A stretch of DNA of 64,000 bases from Aquilaria yunnanensis (GCA_039654915.1 CM077594.1:101074893-101138892), one strand, 5' to 3'. Positions 54,417-64,000 are shown, counted from the stretch's first letter. Numbers and translations: made by a program. The notes: generated by a model not told the origin, from the sequence alone.

Positions 54417-54885
54417 GTGGAAGACGAGGATCAAAGTCACGATTACTGTACGTGCTAGCTGTCGCTTTTGAAATTTTTCTCCCAATTTGGTAATAATGTA
54501 TCCACTCCTGACGTGAACCAAAGTCACGATTACTGTACGTGCTAGTTGTCGCTTTTGAAATTTTCCTCCCCTTTCGGCGATAATGTATCCACTCCTGACA
54601 TGAGCCATAGTCACGATACTGTACATGCTAACTGTCACTTTTGAAATTTTCCTTCTCCTTTGGCAATAATGTACCCACTCCTGACACGGACTACTGTATA
54701 TAGCTGCCACTTTTGAAATTTTCCTTCTCTTCCAACAATCACGTACCTACTCCTGACGTAAGCTACAGTAGTGACTACTATACATGCTAGCAGCTATTTT
54801 GAAAATTTTCCTCCTCTTTTAACGATAGTGTACCCATACCTGACCAGAGTCGTACTCGTGACTATTGTGTATAGCTAGCAATAAT
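54417..54885 (+). repeat. Tandem repeats derived from the 3' flank of the cysteine-rich genes
   Basis: About five units of 85-95 bp carry TCACGATTACTGTACGTGC, TAGCTGTC, CTTTTGAAATTTTCCTCC, GGCGATAATGTATCCACTCC and TGAC. The same phrases occur once after copies 1 and 2 (AGCCACAGTCACAATTACTG near 52826), so this array grew from the gene unit's own trailer. The last unit supplies the first ATG (54884) of the LOG ORF. Confidence 0.7.
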
Positions 54886-55600
54886 GTATCCATTCTTGAA
54901 AATAAAATTATTGCATTATCTCTTCATCTCTATAAATATATCCTCTTTTCTCACAAGGGTAAGGATAGGAATAGAGAAAACCCCAACTCGTAAATCCCGA
55001 AGTATTTGTGTATTTTCTGGGGCTTTTCCTGGAAAAGATGAAGAGTATTTAAAAGCAGCCAACCATTTGGGTAGAGTATTAGCTGAGCGAAAAATACATT
55101 TAGTTTATGAAGGAGGTAGTGTCGGATTAATGGGAGGTGTAGCATCAGCAGCATCTTTAGGAGGAAGTCAAGTTTTGGGCATCATCCCTGGACCTTTGAA
55201 ATTTATTTCTAGGGGAACGATTGGAGAAGAATTAGTGGTTAAAAATTTGCAAGAGCGTGTATTACAAATGCTTTTAAATGCTGATGCTTTTATCGCTCTA
55301 CCAGGTGGTTTTGGCACATTAGGAGAAGTCTTTCAAATTGCTTCCATGGCCCAACTTAATTTGCATAAGAAACCCATTGGGCTTTTGAATGTTAACAATT
55401 TCTTTACAGGTCTGATAGCTTTTATGGATTATGCTATGCAGAAGAATTTCATATCAAGAGTGGCACGGCGAATTATAATATCCGCAACAACAGCTGAAGA
55501 ATTGCTAGATAAAATACAAGCTTTTGTTCCTGAACCAGATCCAGCAATGATTCAGATAGACTGGACACGACAGTCTTTCCCGACCAGTTCACTCCCATAA
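54884..55600 (+). CDS. LOG-type cytokinin riboside 5'-monophosphate phosphoribohydrolase-like protein, intronless
   Basis: LOG enzymes release active cytokinin bases from their ribotides in the cytosol. This frame of 238 codons is uninterrupted, whereas plant LOG genes normally have several introns. Visible motifs: ICVFSGAFPGK at 41-51, YEGGSVGLMGG at 76-85, QERVLQM at 124-130 with the conserved Arg125, the signature PGGFGTLGE at 140-148, and KKPIGLLNV near 162-170. It departs from canonical LOGs in having Ser for Cys in the first motif, Glu77 for the first Gly of GGGS, Val for Lys after Arg125, and Gly147 for the first Glu of GTLEE. The final Glu148 is kept. Residues 1-35 are not LOG-like and are translated from the repeat and TATA-box region. 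The next in-frame Met is residue 83, too late for a working protein. The true start may be 54884, a spliced upstream exon (CTCTTTTCTCACAAG at 54943-54957 resembles a 3' splice site) or a non-AUG codon. The ORF lies on the same strand as the retroelement. Confidence 0.85.
   Translation: MYPFLKIKLLHYLFISINISSFLTRVRIGIEKTPTRKSRSICVFSGAFPGKDEEYLKAANHLGRVLAERKIHLVYEGGSVGLMGGVASAASLGGSQVLGIIPGPLKFISRGTIGEELVVKNLQERVLQMLLNADAFIALPGGFGTLGEVFQIASMAQLNLHKKPIGLLNVNNFFTGLIAFMDYAMQKNFISRVARRIIISATTAEELLDKIQAFVPEPDPAMIQIDWTRQSFPTSSLP
54931..54936 (+). promoter_or_regulatory. TATA-like box at the LOG ORF
   Basis: TATAAA in CATCTCTATAAATATATCC, preceded by GCATTATCTCTTC, is the third member of the boxed series. 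It lies inside the nominal LOG frame, upstream of the first recognisable LOG residues. This suggests that the 54884 Met is not the natural start if the box works. Confidence 0.45.
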
Positions 55601-56150
55601 TGGTCCTCTACTCACCTTGTTGAAGTATTGTGGAAGAAAGAAGCGATCTGATCCGTTTTTCTTGTCCTTTAGTTTTATTATCAGGATTTTCTTTCGCGTT
55701 TCAGTTTTTCTTTTCAGGGAATTTCTTTTTTTTATAATATAGTTTCGTCCATGCTGATATTAAAACCATAGGACAATGCCTTTAGGTTGGAATGGCTGAG
55801 TAAAGAGTAATTTTTGTTACTCTTGAGACGCATCCTATTAGGTCTACTAGGCATAACATTTTGGGGTAGTTAAGCTTTAACCTTATTTGGATGACATATC
55901 TCACAAGGGAATCTATATTTACTGAAGAAAATATTAGATGAACCATGAATATTGATTCCAAACATCCGTTCCCTTTACATAATTTGTCAGTGTTATTGTC
56001 ATCATAAAGATTCACTCGTTTTATCGAAGCCTAATTCTTTGCGCTCGCCAATTATGAAAATTCACACTTTCGAAGAAAATTATTCCAATTTCAATTGCTT
56101 TCATATAAATTTCGCTCGAGGTCCTAAGGAAAGCTCTTTAGCCTCATAAT
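55601..56150 (+). other. Spacer between the LOG ORF and the satellite arrays
   Basis: This stretch is T-rich, with no domain and no clear poly(A) hexamer assigned. It is likely the LOG 3' trailer followed by unique element sequence. Confidence 0.5.
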
Positions 56151-56154
56151 CAAT

Positions 56155-56840
56155 TTTCATCGTCGGGATTTTAAGGATGGAACCTTTGTCTCGAAAACAA
56201 TCAACGGTAAGACTGCTCCTATCGTCGGGATTTTAAGGATGGAACCTTTGTCTCGAAAACAATCAACGGTAGGACTACTCCTATCGTCGGGGTATTAAGG
56301 ATGGAACCTTTGCCTCGAAAACAATCAATTTTCATCATCGGGGCTTTCAGGATGGAACCTTTGTCTCGAAAACAATCAATTTTCATTCAACGGTAGGACT
56401 GCTCCTATCGTCGGGGTTTTAAGGATGGAACCTTTGCCTCAAAAACAATCAATTTTCATTCAACGGTAGGACTGCTTCTATCGTCGGGGTTTTAAGGATG
56501 GAACCTTTGCCTCGAAAACAATCAATTTTCATCATCGGGGTTTTAAGGATTGAACCTTTGCCTCGAAAATAATCAATTTTCATCATCGGGGTTTTAAGGA
56601 TGGAACCTTTGCCTCGAAAACAATCAATTTTCATCATCGGGGTTTTAAGGATGGAACCTTTGCCTCGAAAACAATCAATTTTCATCATCGGGGTTTTAAG
56701 GATGGAACCTTTGCCTCGAAAACAATCAATTTTCATCATCGGGGTTTTAAGGATGGAACCTTTGCTTTGAAAACAATCAATTTTCATCATCGGGGTTTTA
56801 AGGATGGAACCTTTGCCTCAAAATCAATCAATTTTCATTC
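56155..56840 (+). repeat. Satellite array A (51-bp core period)
   Basis: The core unit has GGGGTTTTAAGGATGGAACC, TTTGCCTCGAAAAC and AATCAATTTTCATCATC, with exact 51-bp spacing over 56540-56800 and longer, looser units before that. Because 51 is a multiple of three, a repeated 17-residue frame opens on the minus strand; I treat that as an artefact. The core can fold as GGTTTTAAGG against CCTTTGCC. Longer units also contain GGTAGGACTGCTCCTATCG, which can fold on itself. Confidence 0.85.
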
Positions 56841-56900
56841 AACGATAGGACTGCTCCTATCACCGAGGTTTTAAGGACGGAACCTTTGCCTCAAAATCAA

Positions 56901-58330
56901 TCATTCAGTCCATCTTACAACGATAGAACATTTCCTATCGTTAGAGGTTCTAAGGACCTTTCCTTAAACCTCAAACAAACAATCAATCATTCAGTCCATC
57001 TTACAACGATAGAACCTTTCCTATCGTTAGAGGTTCTAAGGACCTTTCCTTAAACCTCAAACAAACAATCAATCATTCAGTCCATCTTACAACGATAGAA
57101 CCTTTCCTATCGTTAGAGGTTCTAAGGACCTTTCCTTAAACCTCAAACAAACAATCAATCATTCAGTCCATCTTACAACGATAGAACCTTTCCTATCGTT
57201 AGAGGTTATAAGGACCTTTCCTTAACCTCAAACAAACAATCAATCATTCAGTCCATCTTACAACGATAGAACCTTTCCTATCGTTAGAGGTTCTAAGGAC
57301 CTTTCCTTAACCTCAAACAAACAATCAATCATTCAGTCCATCTTACAACGATAGAACCTTTCCTATCGTTAGAGGTTCTAAGGACCTTTCCTTAACCTCA
57401 AACAAACAAACAATCAATCATTCAGTCCATCTTACAACGATAGAACCTTTCCTATCGTTAGAGGTTATAAGGACCTTTCCTTAACCTCAAACAAACAATC
57501 AATCATTCAGTCCATCTTACAACGATAGAACCTTTCCTATCGTTAGAGGTTCTAAGGACCTTTCCTTAAACCTCAAACAAACAATCAATCATTCAGTCAA
57601 TCTTACAACGATAGAACATTTCCTATCGTTAGAGGTTCTAAGGACCTTTCCTTAAACCTCAAACAAACAATCAATCATTCAGTCCATCTTACAACGATAG
57701 AAGCTTTCCTATCGTTAGAGGTTCTAAGGACCTTTCCTTAACCTCAAACAAACAATCAATCATTCAGTCCATCTTACAACGATAGAACCTTTCCTATCAT
57801 TAGAGGTTCTAAGGACCTTTCCTTAAACCTCAAACAAACAATCAATCATTCAGTTCATCTTACAACGATAGAACCTTTCCTATCGTTAGAGGTTCTAAGG
57901 ACCTTTCCTTAACCTTAAACAAACAATCAATCATTCAGTCCATCTTACAACGATAGAAGCTTTCCTATCGTTAGAGGTTCTAAGGACCTTTCCTTAAACC
58001 TCAAACAAACAATCAATCATTCAGTCCATCTTACAATGATAGAACCTTTCCTATCGTTAGAGGTTCTAAGGACCTTTCCTTAAACCTCAAATAAACAATC
58101 AATCATTCAGTCCATCTTACAACGATAGAACCTTTCCTATCGTTAGAGGTTCTAAGGACCTTTCCTTAACCTCAAACAAACAATCAATCATTCAGTCCAT
58201 CTTACAACGATAGAACCTTTCCTATCGTTAGAGGATCTAAGGATCTTTCCTTAAACCTCAAACAAACAATCAATCATTCAGTCCATCTTACAACGATAGA
58301 ACCTTTCCTATCGTTAGAGATTCTAAGGTA
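56901..58330 (+). repeat. Satellite array B (85-86-bp period, about 16 copies)
   Basis: The unit has TCATTCAGTCCATCTTACAA, then AACGATAG-AACCTTTC-CTATCGTT and GAGGTTCTAAGGACC-TTTCCTTAAACCTC. The first hairpin has an 8-bp perfect stem and an 8-nt loop. The second pairs GAGGTT with AACCTC and TAAGG with CCTTA. Copies differ mainly by AAACC versus AACC and by a few substitutions. Confidence 0.92.
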
Positions 58331-58640
58331 GGACCCTTAACCTCAAAACAATCAATTTTCCTTCAAATGATAGGAGAGTTCCTATCGTCGAGGTTCTAAG
58401 GTAGGAACCTTAACCTCAAAATCATCAATTTTTCTTCAAACGATAGGAGAGTTCCTATCGTCGAGGTTCTAAGGTAGGACCCTTAACCTCAAAATCATCA
58501 ATTTTCCTTCAAACGATAGGGGAGTTCCTATCGTCGAGGTTCTAAGGTAGGACCCTTAACCTCAAAATTATCAAATTTTCCCTTCAATGATAGGAGAGTT
58601 CCTATCGCAGAGGCTCTAAGGAAGATTCCTTAACCTCTGA
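58330..58640 (+). repeat. Satellite array C (about 73-bp period, about four copies)
   Basis: The unit has CGATAGGAGAGTTCCTATCG, then GAGGTTCTAAGGTAGGACCC, TTAACCTC and AAAATCATCAATTTTCCTTC. The sequence differs from arrays A and B, but the same two hairpins in the same order are kept: CGATAGG with CCTATCG, and GAGGTT with AACCTC. Confidence 0.85.
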
Positions 58641-58729
58641 GTTTAGGCGACGAGAAAATTCTCAATGCCTAGCTAAGCCGGACGAAATTTGATAACGACT
58701 TTGCATACATCATGTCCCATGAAGCATGC

Positions 58730-58742
58730 AAAGGGGGGCAGC
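58730..58742 (+). other. Polypurine tract
   Basis: AAAGGGGGGCAGC stands immediately before the 3' LTR, the expected place for the plus-strand primer. Confidence 0.8.
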
Positions 58743-61108
58743 TGTTGACACCCAATTTCGTCCGACTAAAATTTCTTTAAAAAAATTTAATTAATTAATC
58801 AAAAAAATTTAAAGTCAAAAAAATAAAAAAATAAAAAAAAGGGGGGGAAGAAGAAGAAAAAAAATAATAATAATAAATTAAATCTAAATTAATTAAGATT
58901 AAAAATTATTAATTAATTAATTAATTAAAAAAAAAAAGAAGACAAAAACAAAAATAATAATAAAAAATAGGGAGGGTGGCCGACAGAGGCTCCCCGTCCC
59001 GTTATCCCTTATCTTCTCTCGCACTCTCAATCTTCATCTATTCTCTCCCTCTCACTCAACGCAGAAGACACACAAATCTCTCATGCTCCACCTCTCTCTC
59101 AAAACGGACAACTCTCTCTCTGTCGATCCTCCCAGAGCTCTCTGATTCTCAACTCTCTCCTTCTCCTCAGCTCGAAGGAGCTCCACTCCTCGCTGCTCTA
59201 ATCCCTCTCCCTCGCCTTGTCCCTGTCACCTCTGCCCTCCGTCTTGCTCACCAACCCTCTCCTCTCAGCCTAGTCACTGCCGCCAGTCGCCGCCACACCT
59301 TCTCCCGGCCGCACATCGCCCTGTCGCTCTGGAGTCACGACAATCCCCGACGTAACACGCTGAACGAGCAGAGCCCGACGCCATCGCCATCACTCGCCCT
59401 TCAGCCCGCCGTTCTACTCGTTTTCTCTCTGACGTAACCCTCTGACGTCTCCATTCGACGCTCCAGTCGCCGCCCCTGTCACGACCACACGCTGCTTGCT
59501 ACACCGCCGCGCCTAGCACCCCCTCTTGCCGTCGTACCTCTCTCCAAGCCTCCCTCCTCCCGTCGCAATCTTCGCGACGCTGCCACTGCGCCTCCTCTCC
59601 TGCCGTGTTGCGTCTCCGAGCACACCGGCGCCCTTCCCTGCTATCCGAGCACGCCGCCGCGTCTTCTCTGCCGTCTGAGCACGCCGACGCGCTCCCCTGC
59701 CTTAACCACCATCACCTCGTCGCCTGAAGGTTGAAGACAAACCAGGAAGAAAACGAAGATGAAAACCCGCCTGTTACGCGTCTTTCGTTATTTTGACCGA
59801 GTCAAAGATTTTCTGTTTTTGTATAATCCTCATTTAGCCCTTTTGATTTCCTGTTTCGTTCATACAAGTCACTAACATCCTTTTATTTTACAGATTAGTC
59901 ACTGACGGCGGGATTTTTATTGATTTTTTTTTTTATTGTTTTGTTTTATTTATTCTGCCTGTTTGAGTTTTGCATTAACTTTAACTATTAAATTTATATG
60001 AAATATGACTTATATGTTTTACTTTCATGTTGTCTGTTTTGTTTTATTTTGATTATTTTCTTTTTATTTGTTCTCTTTATTTACTCATCGGTTGATTTAT
60101 TTACTTACTTACTTGACTATCTATTTTATTTATTTACTTACTTCTTTATTTATTTACTTTCTTTGATTTCTTTCTTTGTTTTGTTTGATTTGTCATCTAT
60201 AAAATTTAATCATTAAATCTATATAGGCTTGTCACTCGGAATGTTTAACTCATTTTTATATTCTCTTATTCTTATAATTGTGATTTAGATCTCATAATGC
60301 ATCTTGAAAACAACAAATATTAATAGTGTATAAAAATAATTAGTAAATTAATTGCTCATGTATGCTTACTTTTCTCATCATCTAGGAATTAAGAAAAGAT
60401 TTAATAAGAGTCTATTTTATAACACTTGGCAAATTTCAAAGACCCGTTCTTGATGGTTTGATAAAATCCTAAGACGGATCATATCCATGTCCAAATGATT
60501 CGGTTAGAATCCATGGCTTGGATATTAGCTAAAATTATTAAAAAATAAAATTAAATTAAATATCCTAAGACGGATCATATCCATGTCCAGATGATTCGGT
60601 TAGAATCCATGGCTTGGATATTAAATTCCATATCCGGATGATCCGGCAGGATCTACGGTTTGGAAAATATTAACTTTTAAAATAAATAAATTAAATAAAA
60701 AGATAAAAATCCATATTTTTACGATATGGATTAAAATTTCACCAAATTCCGTGTCCAAATGACTCGGCAGAGTCCATGGTTCGGAATCAAAATCTTCCGT
60801 GTCCAAATGACTCGGCAGAGTCCATGGTTCGGAAGTATAAAATTCTATACAAATTAATTACCAAAAGTCCACATCCGACTAATTCAGTTAAAATTTCTGT
60901 TTAGAACATTAACTGAATATTTTTAAAGCAAAGCAAGACAAAATTGAAATCAATTAAGGTACCAATTTTTGGGCGTTTTAACAAAGTTGTTTTAACGTAA
61001 CCGTACTCCCGAACCCCCGAACTCTCGCAGACCAATTTTAAGGTGTCCAATCGACCTAGGTGAAACAGATTGGTGGCGACTCCAGAAAACGGCCCGCACG
61101 TTGCCACA
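58743..61108 (+). repeat. 3' LTR, 2366 bp
   Basis: It is nearly identical to the 5' LTR. The 78-bp excess is explained by two local duplications absent from the 5' LTR. One is about 30 bp near 59662 (a second GAGCACGCCG unit). The other is about 48 bp near 60787 (a second GACTCGGCAGAGTCCATGG unit). Point differences are few by eye. Confidence 0.95.
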
Positions 61109-61113
61109 ATATT
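61109..61113. repeat. 5-bp target-site duplication, right copy
   Basis: ATATT, matching 45276-45280. Confidence 0.85.
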
Positions 61114-61235
61114 AGATTCATGCATATTTTTCATATAATTTGTACATATCTCTACTTCTAGCAGAAAATAAGATTTTACACATTCATACTTGTTTTTATA
61201 TAAGGAAAGATAATTTACGAATATAAATGTATAGG

Positions 61236-62727
61236 GTAAAATTCATTTGTCATCCTTGACTTTTTTGTGTTGTCCTAAATAGGTCCAAAACCTTCATTTT
61301 GTCCTTTTAAAGTCCTTAGGTGTTAGATTGTGTTCCATTCACTGGCCTCCCGTCACTTTCATAGTTAAATTTAATGAAATCTAAATGAAAAATGTCAACT
61401 TTTTATCCTTATATCTCATTACTCCCACTCAAAGCACCCTTGAGAATGCAAAGTTATGGATCCCTCATCTTCTCATCCCGTATACCCACCATCCGCTAAC
61501 TTCCACCATTGTCCCTACTATCCCTGTCATCAACAACCTTCTTTTGCTATTCAAATTTTATAAACTTGAATCCATTATAAGAACCTCTCCATACCTTCTC
61601 TCGCCCCATCATCTTTGTTGCCAACCTCTCTTTTCTTACCATGCCTTGTTCCAAAATGGAACCGTATACACCAGTAGCCCCAAAGCTTAAGGTCTTTTCA
61701 AGATCATCGCCTCCAACCAGCACACCATTAGCTCCACCTCATATGAAATCATATTATGTGACCCACCTCTAACCACAATAATATGATTTGTTATCTAAAC
61801 CCTAGAACTAGGAAGCTCAGTCAATTGAACTTACAGTACCAAGTATCTACGAACAATACCAATTCTAGATTTGTTATTGCAAGATGAAAAGGAATTAGTT
61901 AAGATTGATGAGAAAGGAGATGCTCAATTTCTTTTTTCCGCCACCAACCCCTTAATTAACCAAAAGCAAAAATGCTAAAAAAGTCCAACAAGATATGAAA
62001 TTGGAGGAGCTGAGAACAAGTGAGACAAAAAAAATGGTTGATAAAGGAGATAAACTCATTTTTTAGTCAAACCAGATTGGGGAGGTGAAGTGCTAAGTGG
62101 CAGATTATGAAATGATGTAGAAACCCTCTAGATTGATGAAGTGAACGTGGGAAACAAAGTACTTTAGTTTACATCTATTTTTTGCAATTTTCAAGGAATC
62201 CTGCCGAAGTGCACGATAATGTCATCGCTATCAAAGCCAAAAAAAATTAAAAATGTAGGACAAGCTTGGTTTCAAGCAGTGGCGAGGGATAATAAAAAAA
62301 GGAGAGATAAAGATATTGAGACATGGTGCAACATGGTGGGAATCTGCATATTAAATATGCAATTAAATATATATACTTTAATTTGAAAAATTCAAGAAAT
62401 TTAAAGATCCAACATCTTAAGACTATTGAGGGAGATGGACAACTCATGGGCAGGAGCGGAGACTTGGAGGGTAGTTCAAGCATGGATGGTGAAGAGCCAT
62501 GTAGTTAGTCAACAATGGTGAGAAAGGCAAGATGGTGGTTGTCGAGGACAGTAGGGGCAATGGCAAAAGTTAGTAGACTATGGGTATGCAGGATCAGGAG
62601 AGCAGGGGTTAGTAACTTTTTATGCTTGAGGATACTTTGAGTGGGAAAAATGAGATGTAGAGACTAAATTTGACATTTTTTCACCAAGATTCTGTTAAGT
62701 TTAACTGTAAAAGTGATGGAAGGATTA
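61236..62727. mobile_element. Long-TIR element, right end probably cut by another insertion
   Basis: The left arm (CCGTCACTTTCATAGTTAAA, then TTTAATG and ATGTCAACTTTTTA) is answered at 62640-62725 by inverted phrases (TTGACATTTTTTC, AAGTTTAACTGTAAAAGTGA, TGG). The inverted counterpart of the outermost left 90 bp is missing. Instead the sequence changes at about 62728 to an hAT-like end. The interior (61400-62620) has short open frames and no recognised domain. Confidence 0.5.
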
Positions 62728-64000
62728 GGGGTGTTCGTAAGGCCGGTATAACCGAGTTTTAGCTCAACCTGACTTTACCAACATCATTGATCGGGTTTTC
62801 CAAATCACTACCCAACTCAACCCGTATACCATAAAACATAATGAAAAACCAAATCATATAAAAATTGGTACGGGTCGGTTCAATAAGTTTTCATATTTTC
62901 CTGTAAGGCAACAATTTTTATCCAAAACAATTATAAACAAGTAAAAAACACACAATAACTTCAAAATGTAATATCCATAAAAAGTGTCTCAATCCAAATA
63001 AAATTCATGTCACCAACAAGTATCAAGCAGCAATCCTATGAACAACAAAACAAAGAAATGAGAGTCACAAAACTCATAACAACTGCCAAGAAAAGAGATA
63101 TCAAAAAAGTAGTTCCAAAAGCTTGATAAGAAATATCCAACTTGTCTTCCATCTCTTCCCCATCCCACTTGTCATCCCAACATTTGAAACTCAAGCACCA
63201 AATACTTAGCTTGGCAATAAAAATGGCTACAACATATACATTCAGCATTAAGAATCCATTTGAAGTAACTTTTCACTCATACACATAGATTTTCACACAA
63301 CTTGTTTCCATCATATTTTCATCAAAATTTCAGCCATACATACAATGTCAAAATGACTTTTAAGCATTGCAATAATTTACAGATTTAGGAGCTTATAGAT
63401 TTTCATTAGAATTTCAGTCATATGTTCAAGTTAACATAAACTTACTGTTTCAAATTACCAATATAATGAAGGAATTTCCTCATGCTTCACCACTAGCATT
63501 AAGTGATGTTTGTTTTGCTTGTCTAGAGGTGGAAAGTTCTGTAGGAACATAAGTTGTAAAATAAATTATATGTATCATTATGTTATGAGTATACAATACC
63601 ATATAATAACCATAAATAGAAAAGAAACAATTTTATCTGATTCAATTAATGCGAGTTCATTAATTCTTTCCTCAACCTCTTATCAAAATGGTGCAACTCT
63701 GAATCAATCTTGTGCACAAATAAGAGCTTCTATTTTCAAAACTATTAACTCTCCACCAGTTCAATATGTCAAATGGAATACCATCATCATCATCATCAAA
63801 GTTTTCAGCAAGGTACATCTCTAACTCAAATTTAACACTTACACATTTTTCTTGATATTTGTGCTTATTATACAATTTACTAATTTAATAGAATTGGTAC
63901 TAGTAGGGAGTAGTGCAGTGTTTTTCTTTTGTTCTTCACCTTGCTCAACAACCATACTTGTTTGCCCCGTGGAGAATGCAAAAACTACACTATATTATTT
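62728..64000. other. Window edge: probable left end of an hAT-like element and unassigned DNA
   Basis: TAGGGGTGTTCGTAAGG near 62730 resembles the TAGGGGTG-type hAT termini found at 11314. It is followed by the same kind of subterminal CAACCTGA, CAACCCG and CGGGTCGGTTC phrases. The other end is not in the window. From 63000 to 64000 no gene is supported. Confidence 0.4.

Larger units (their letters stand above)
45281..61108 (+). mobile_element. Complete 15.8 kb non-autonomous LTR retrotransposon (Tat/Ogre-like) with coding cargo
   Basis: The element is bounded by an exact 5-bp target duplication, ATATT, at 45276-45280 and 61109-61113. Both LTRs start TGTTGACACCC and end GCCACA, giving the TG...CA termini. 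A tRNA-Arg-type primer binding site lies 3 nt inside the 5' LTR, and a purine tract lies next to the 3' LTR. Large LTRs, an Arg-tRNA primer and a repeat-rich 3' region are typical of the Tat lineage (Ty3/gypsy). The interior (47569-58742) has no recognisable reverse transcriptase, RNase H or integrase. It holds a probable gag-protease scrap, several tandem repeats, three copies of a cysteine-rich basic protein gene, a LOG-type ORF and about 2.5 kb of hairpin-forming satellites. Mobilisation would have to be in trans by an autonomous relative. Confidence 0.92.

Noticed and set aside
56449..56790. A minus-strand frame of repeated 17-residue units over satellite array A
   Set aside because: The 51-bp period is a multiple of three, so an open repeated frame appears by chance. 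It is antisense to the element and the other arrays lack it.
56901..58330. Array B considered as a CRISPR-like array
   Set aside because: Units are head-to-tail copies with no unique spacers, and the DNA is plant nuclear. It is a satellite within a retrotransposon.
48300..58640. Search for reverse transcriptase, RNase H and integrase motifs in the LTR element
   Set aside because: No frame with the expected catalytic Asp clusters or HHCC zinc finger was seen on either strand. The interior is therefore treated as lacking pol, with the caveat that this was judged by reading, not by profile search.

Overview
This is a window of plant nuclear DNA, almost certainly from a eudicot. It is AT-rich, has intron-rich genes, and contains tRNA-derived SINE, Helitron, hAT-like, long-TIR and Tat/Ogre-type LTR elements. 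The species cannot be told from the sequence alone. Three ordinary single-copy plant genes are interspersed with transposable elements.

Layout: (1) 2228-8822 (+) is an 18-exon gene for mitochondrial electron-transfer flavoprotein:ubiquinone oxidoreductase (ETFQO, 644 aa), with a SINE in an intron that has a GC donor. (2) 8.9-14.5 kb is intergenic and holds a long-TIR element with an hAT-type element nested in it. (3) 14575-19116 (-) is a 4-exon group I bZIP transcription factor (425 aa). (4) 19.1-30.8 kb is a transposon-dense tract: an RNase H pseudogene scrap, a TIR element carrying a broken thiamine-thiazole-synthase (THI4) fragment, a 3.5 kb Helitron with an RPA1-like remnant, and four long-TIR elements. 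(5) 35022-43794 (-) is a 5-exon FPA-type gene (three RRMs plus SPOC, 935 aa), with a TIR element in its last intron and a 3.1 kb first intron. (6) 45281-61108 (+) is a complete 15.8 kb LTR retrotransposon with a 5-bp target duplication. (7) The right end, 61.1-64 kb, holds another long-TIR element that appears to be interrupted by a further insertion.

The most unusual object is the LTR element. Its two LTRs (2288 and 2366 bp) are nearly identical. It has a tRNA-Arg-type primer binding site and a polypurine tract, but no recognisable reverse transcriptase, RNase H or integrase. Its 11.2 kb interior carries three tandem 549-nt genes for a basic, four-cysteine protein whose layout resembles plant-virus nucleic-acid-binding cysteine-rich proteins. 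Copy 2 is open; copies 1 and 3 are broken only by point stop codons. An intact, intronless LOG-type (cytokinin-activating phosphoribohydrolase-like) ORF follows. Copies 2 and 3 and the LOG ORF are each associated with a CTATAAAT box. About 2.5 kb of tandem repeats, each able to form hairpins, then run to the 3' LTR. My reading is that this is a non-autonomous Tat-lineage element that has taken on protein-coding cargo. The structure is visible directly; the functions and the viral kinship are inference.
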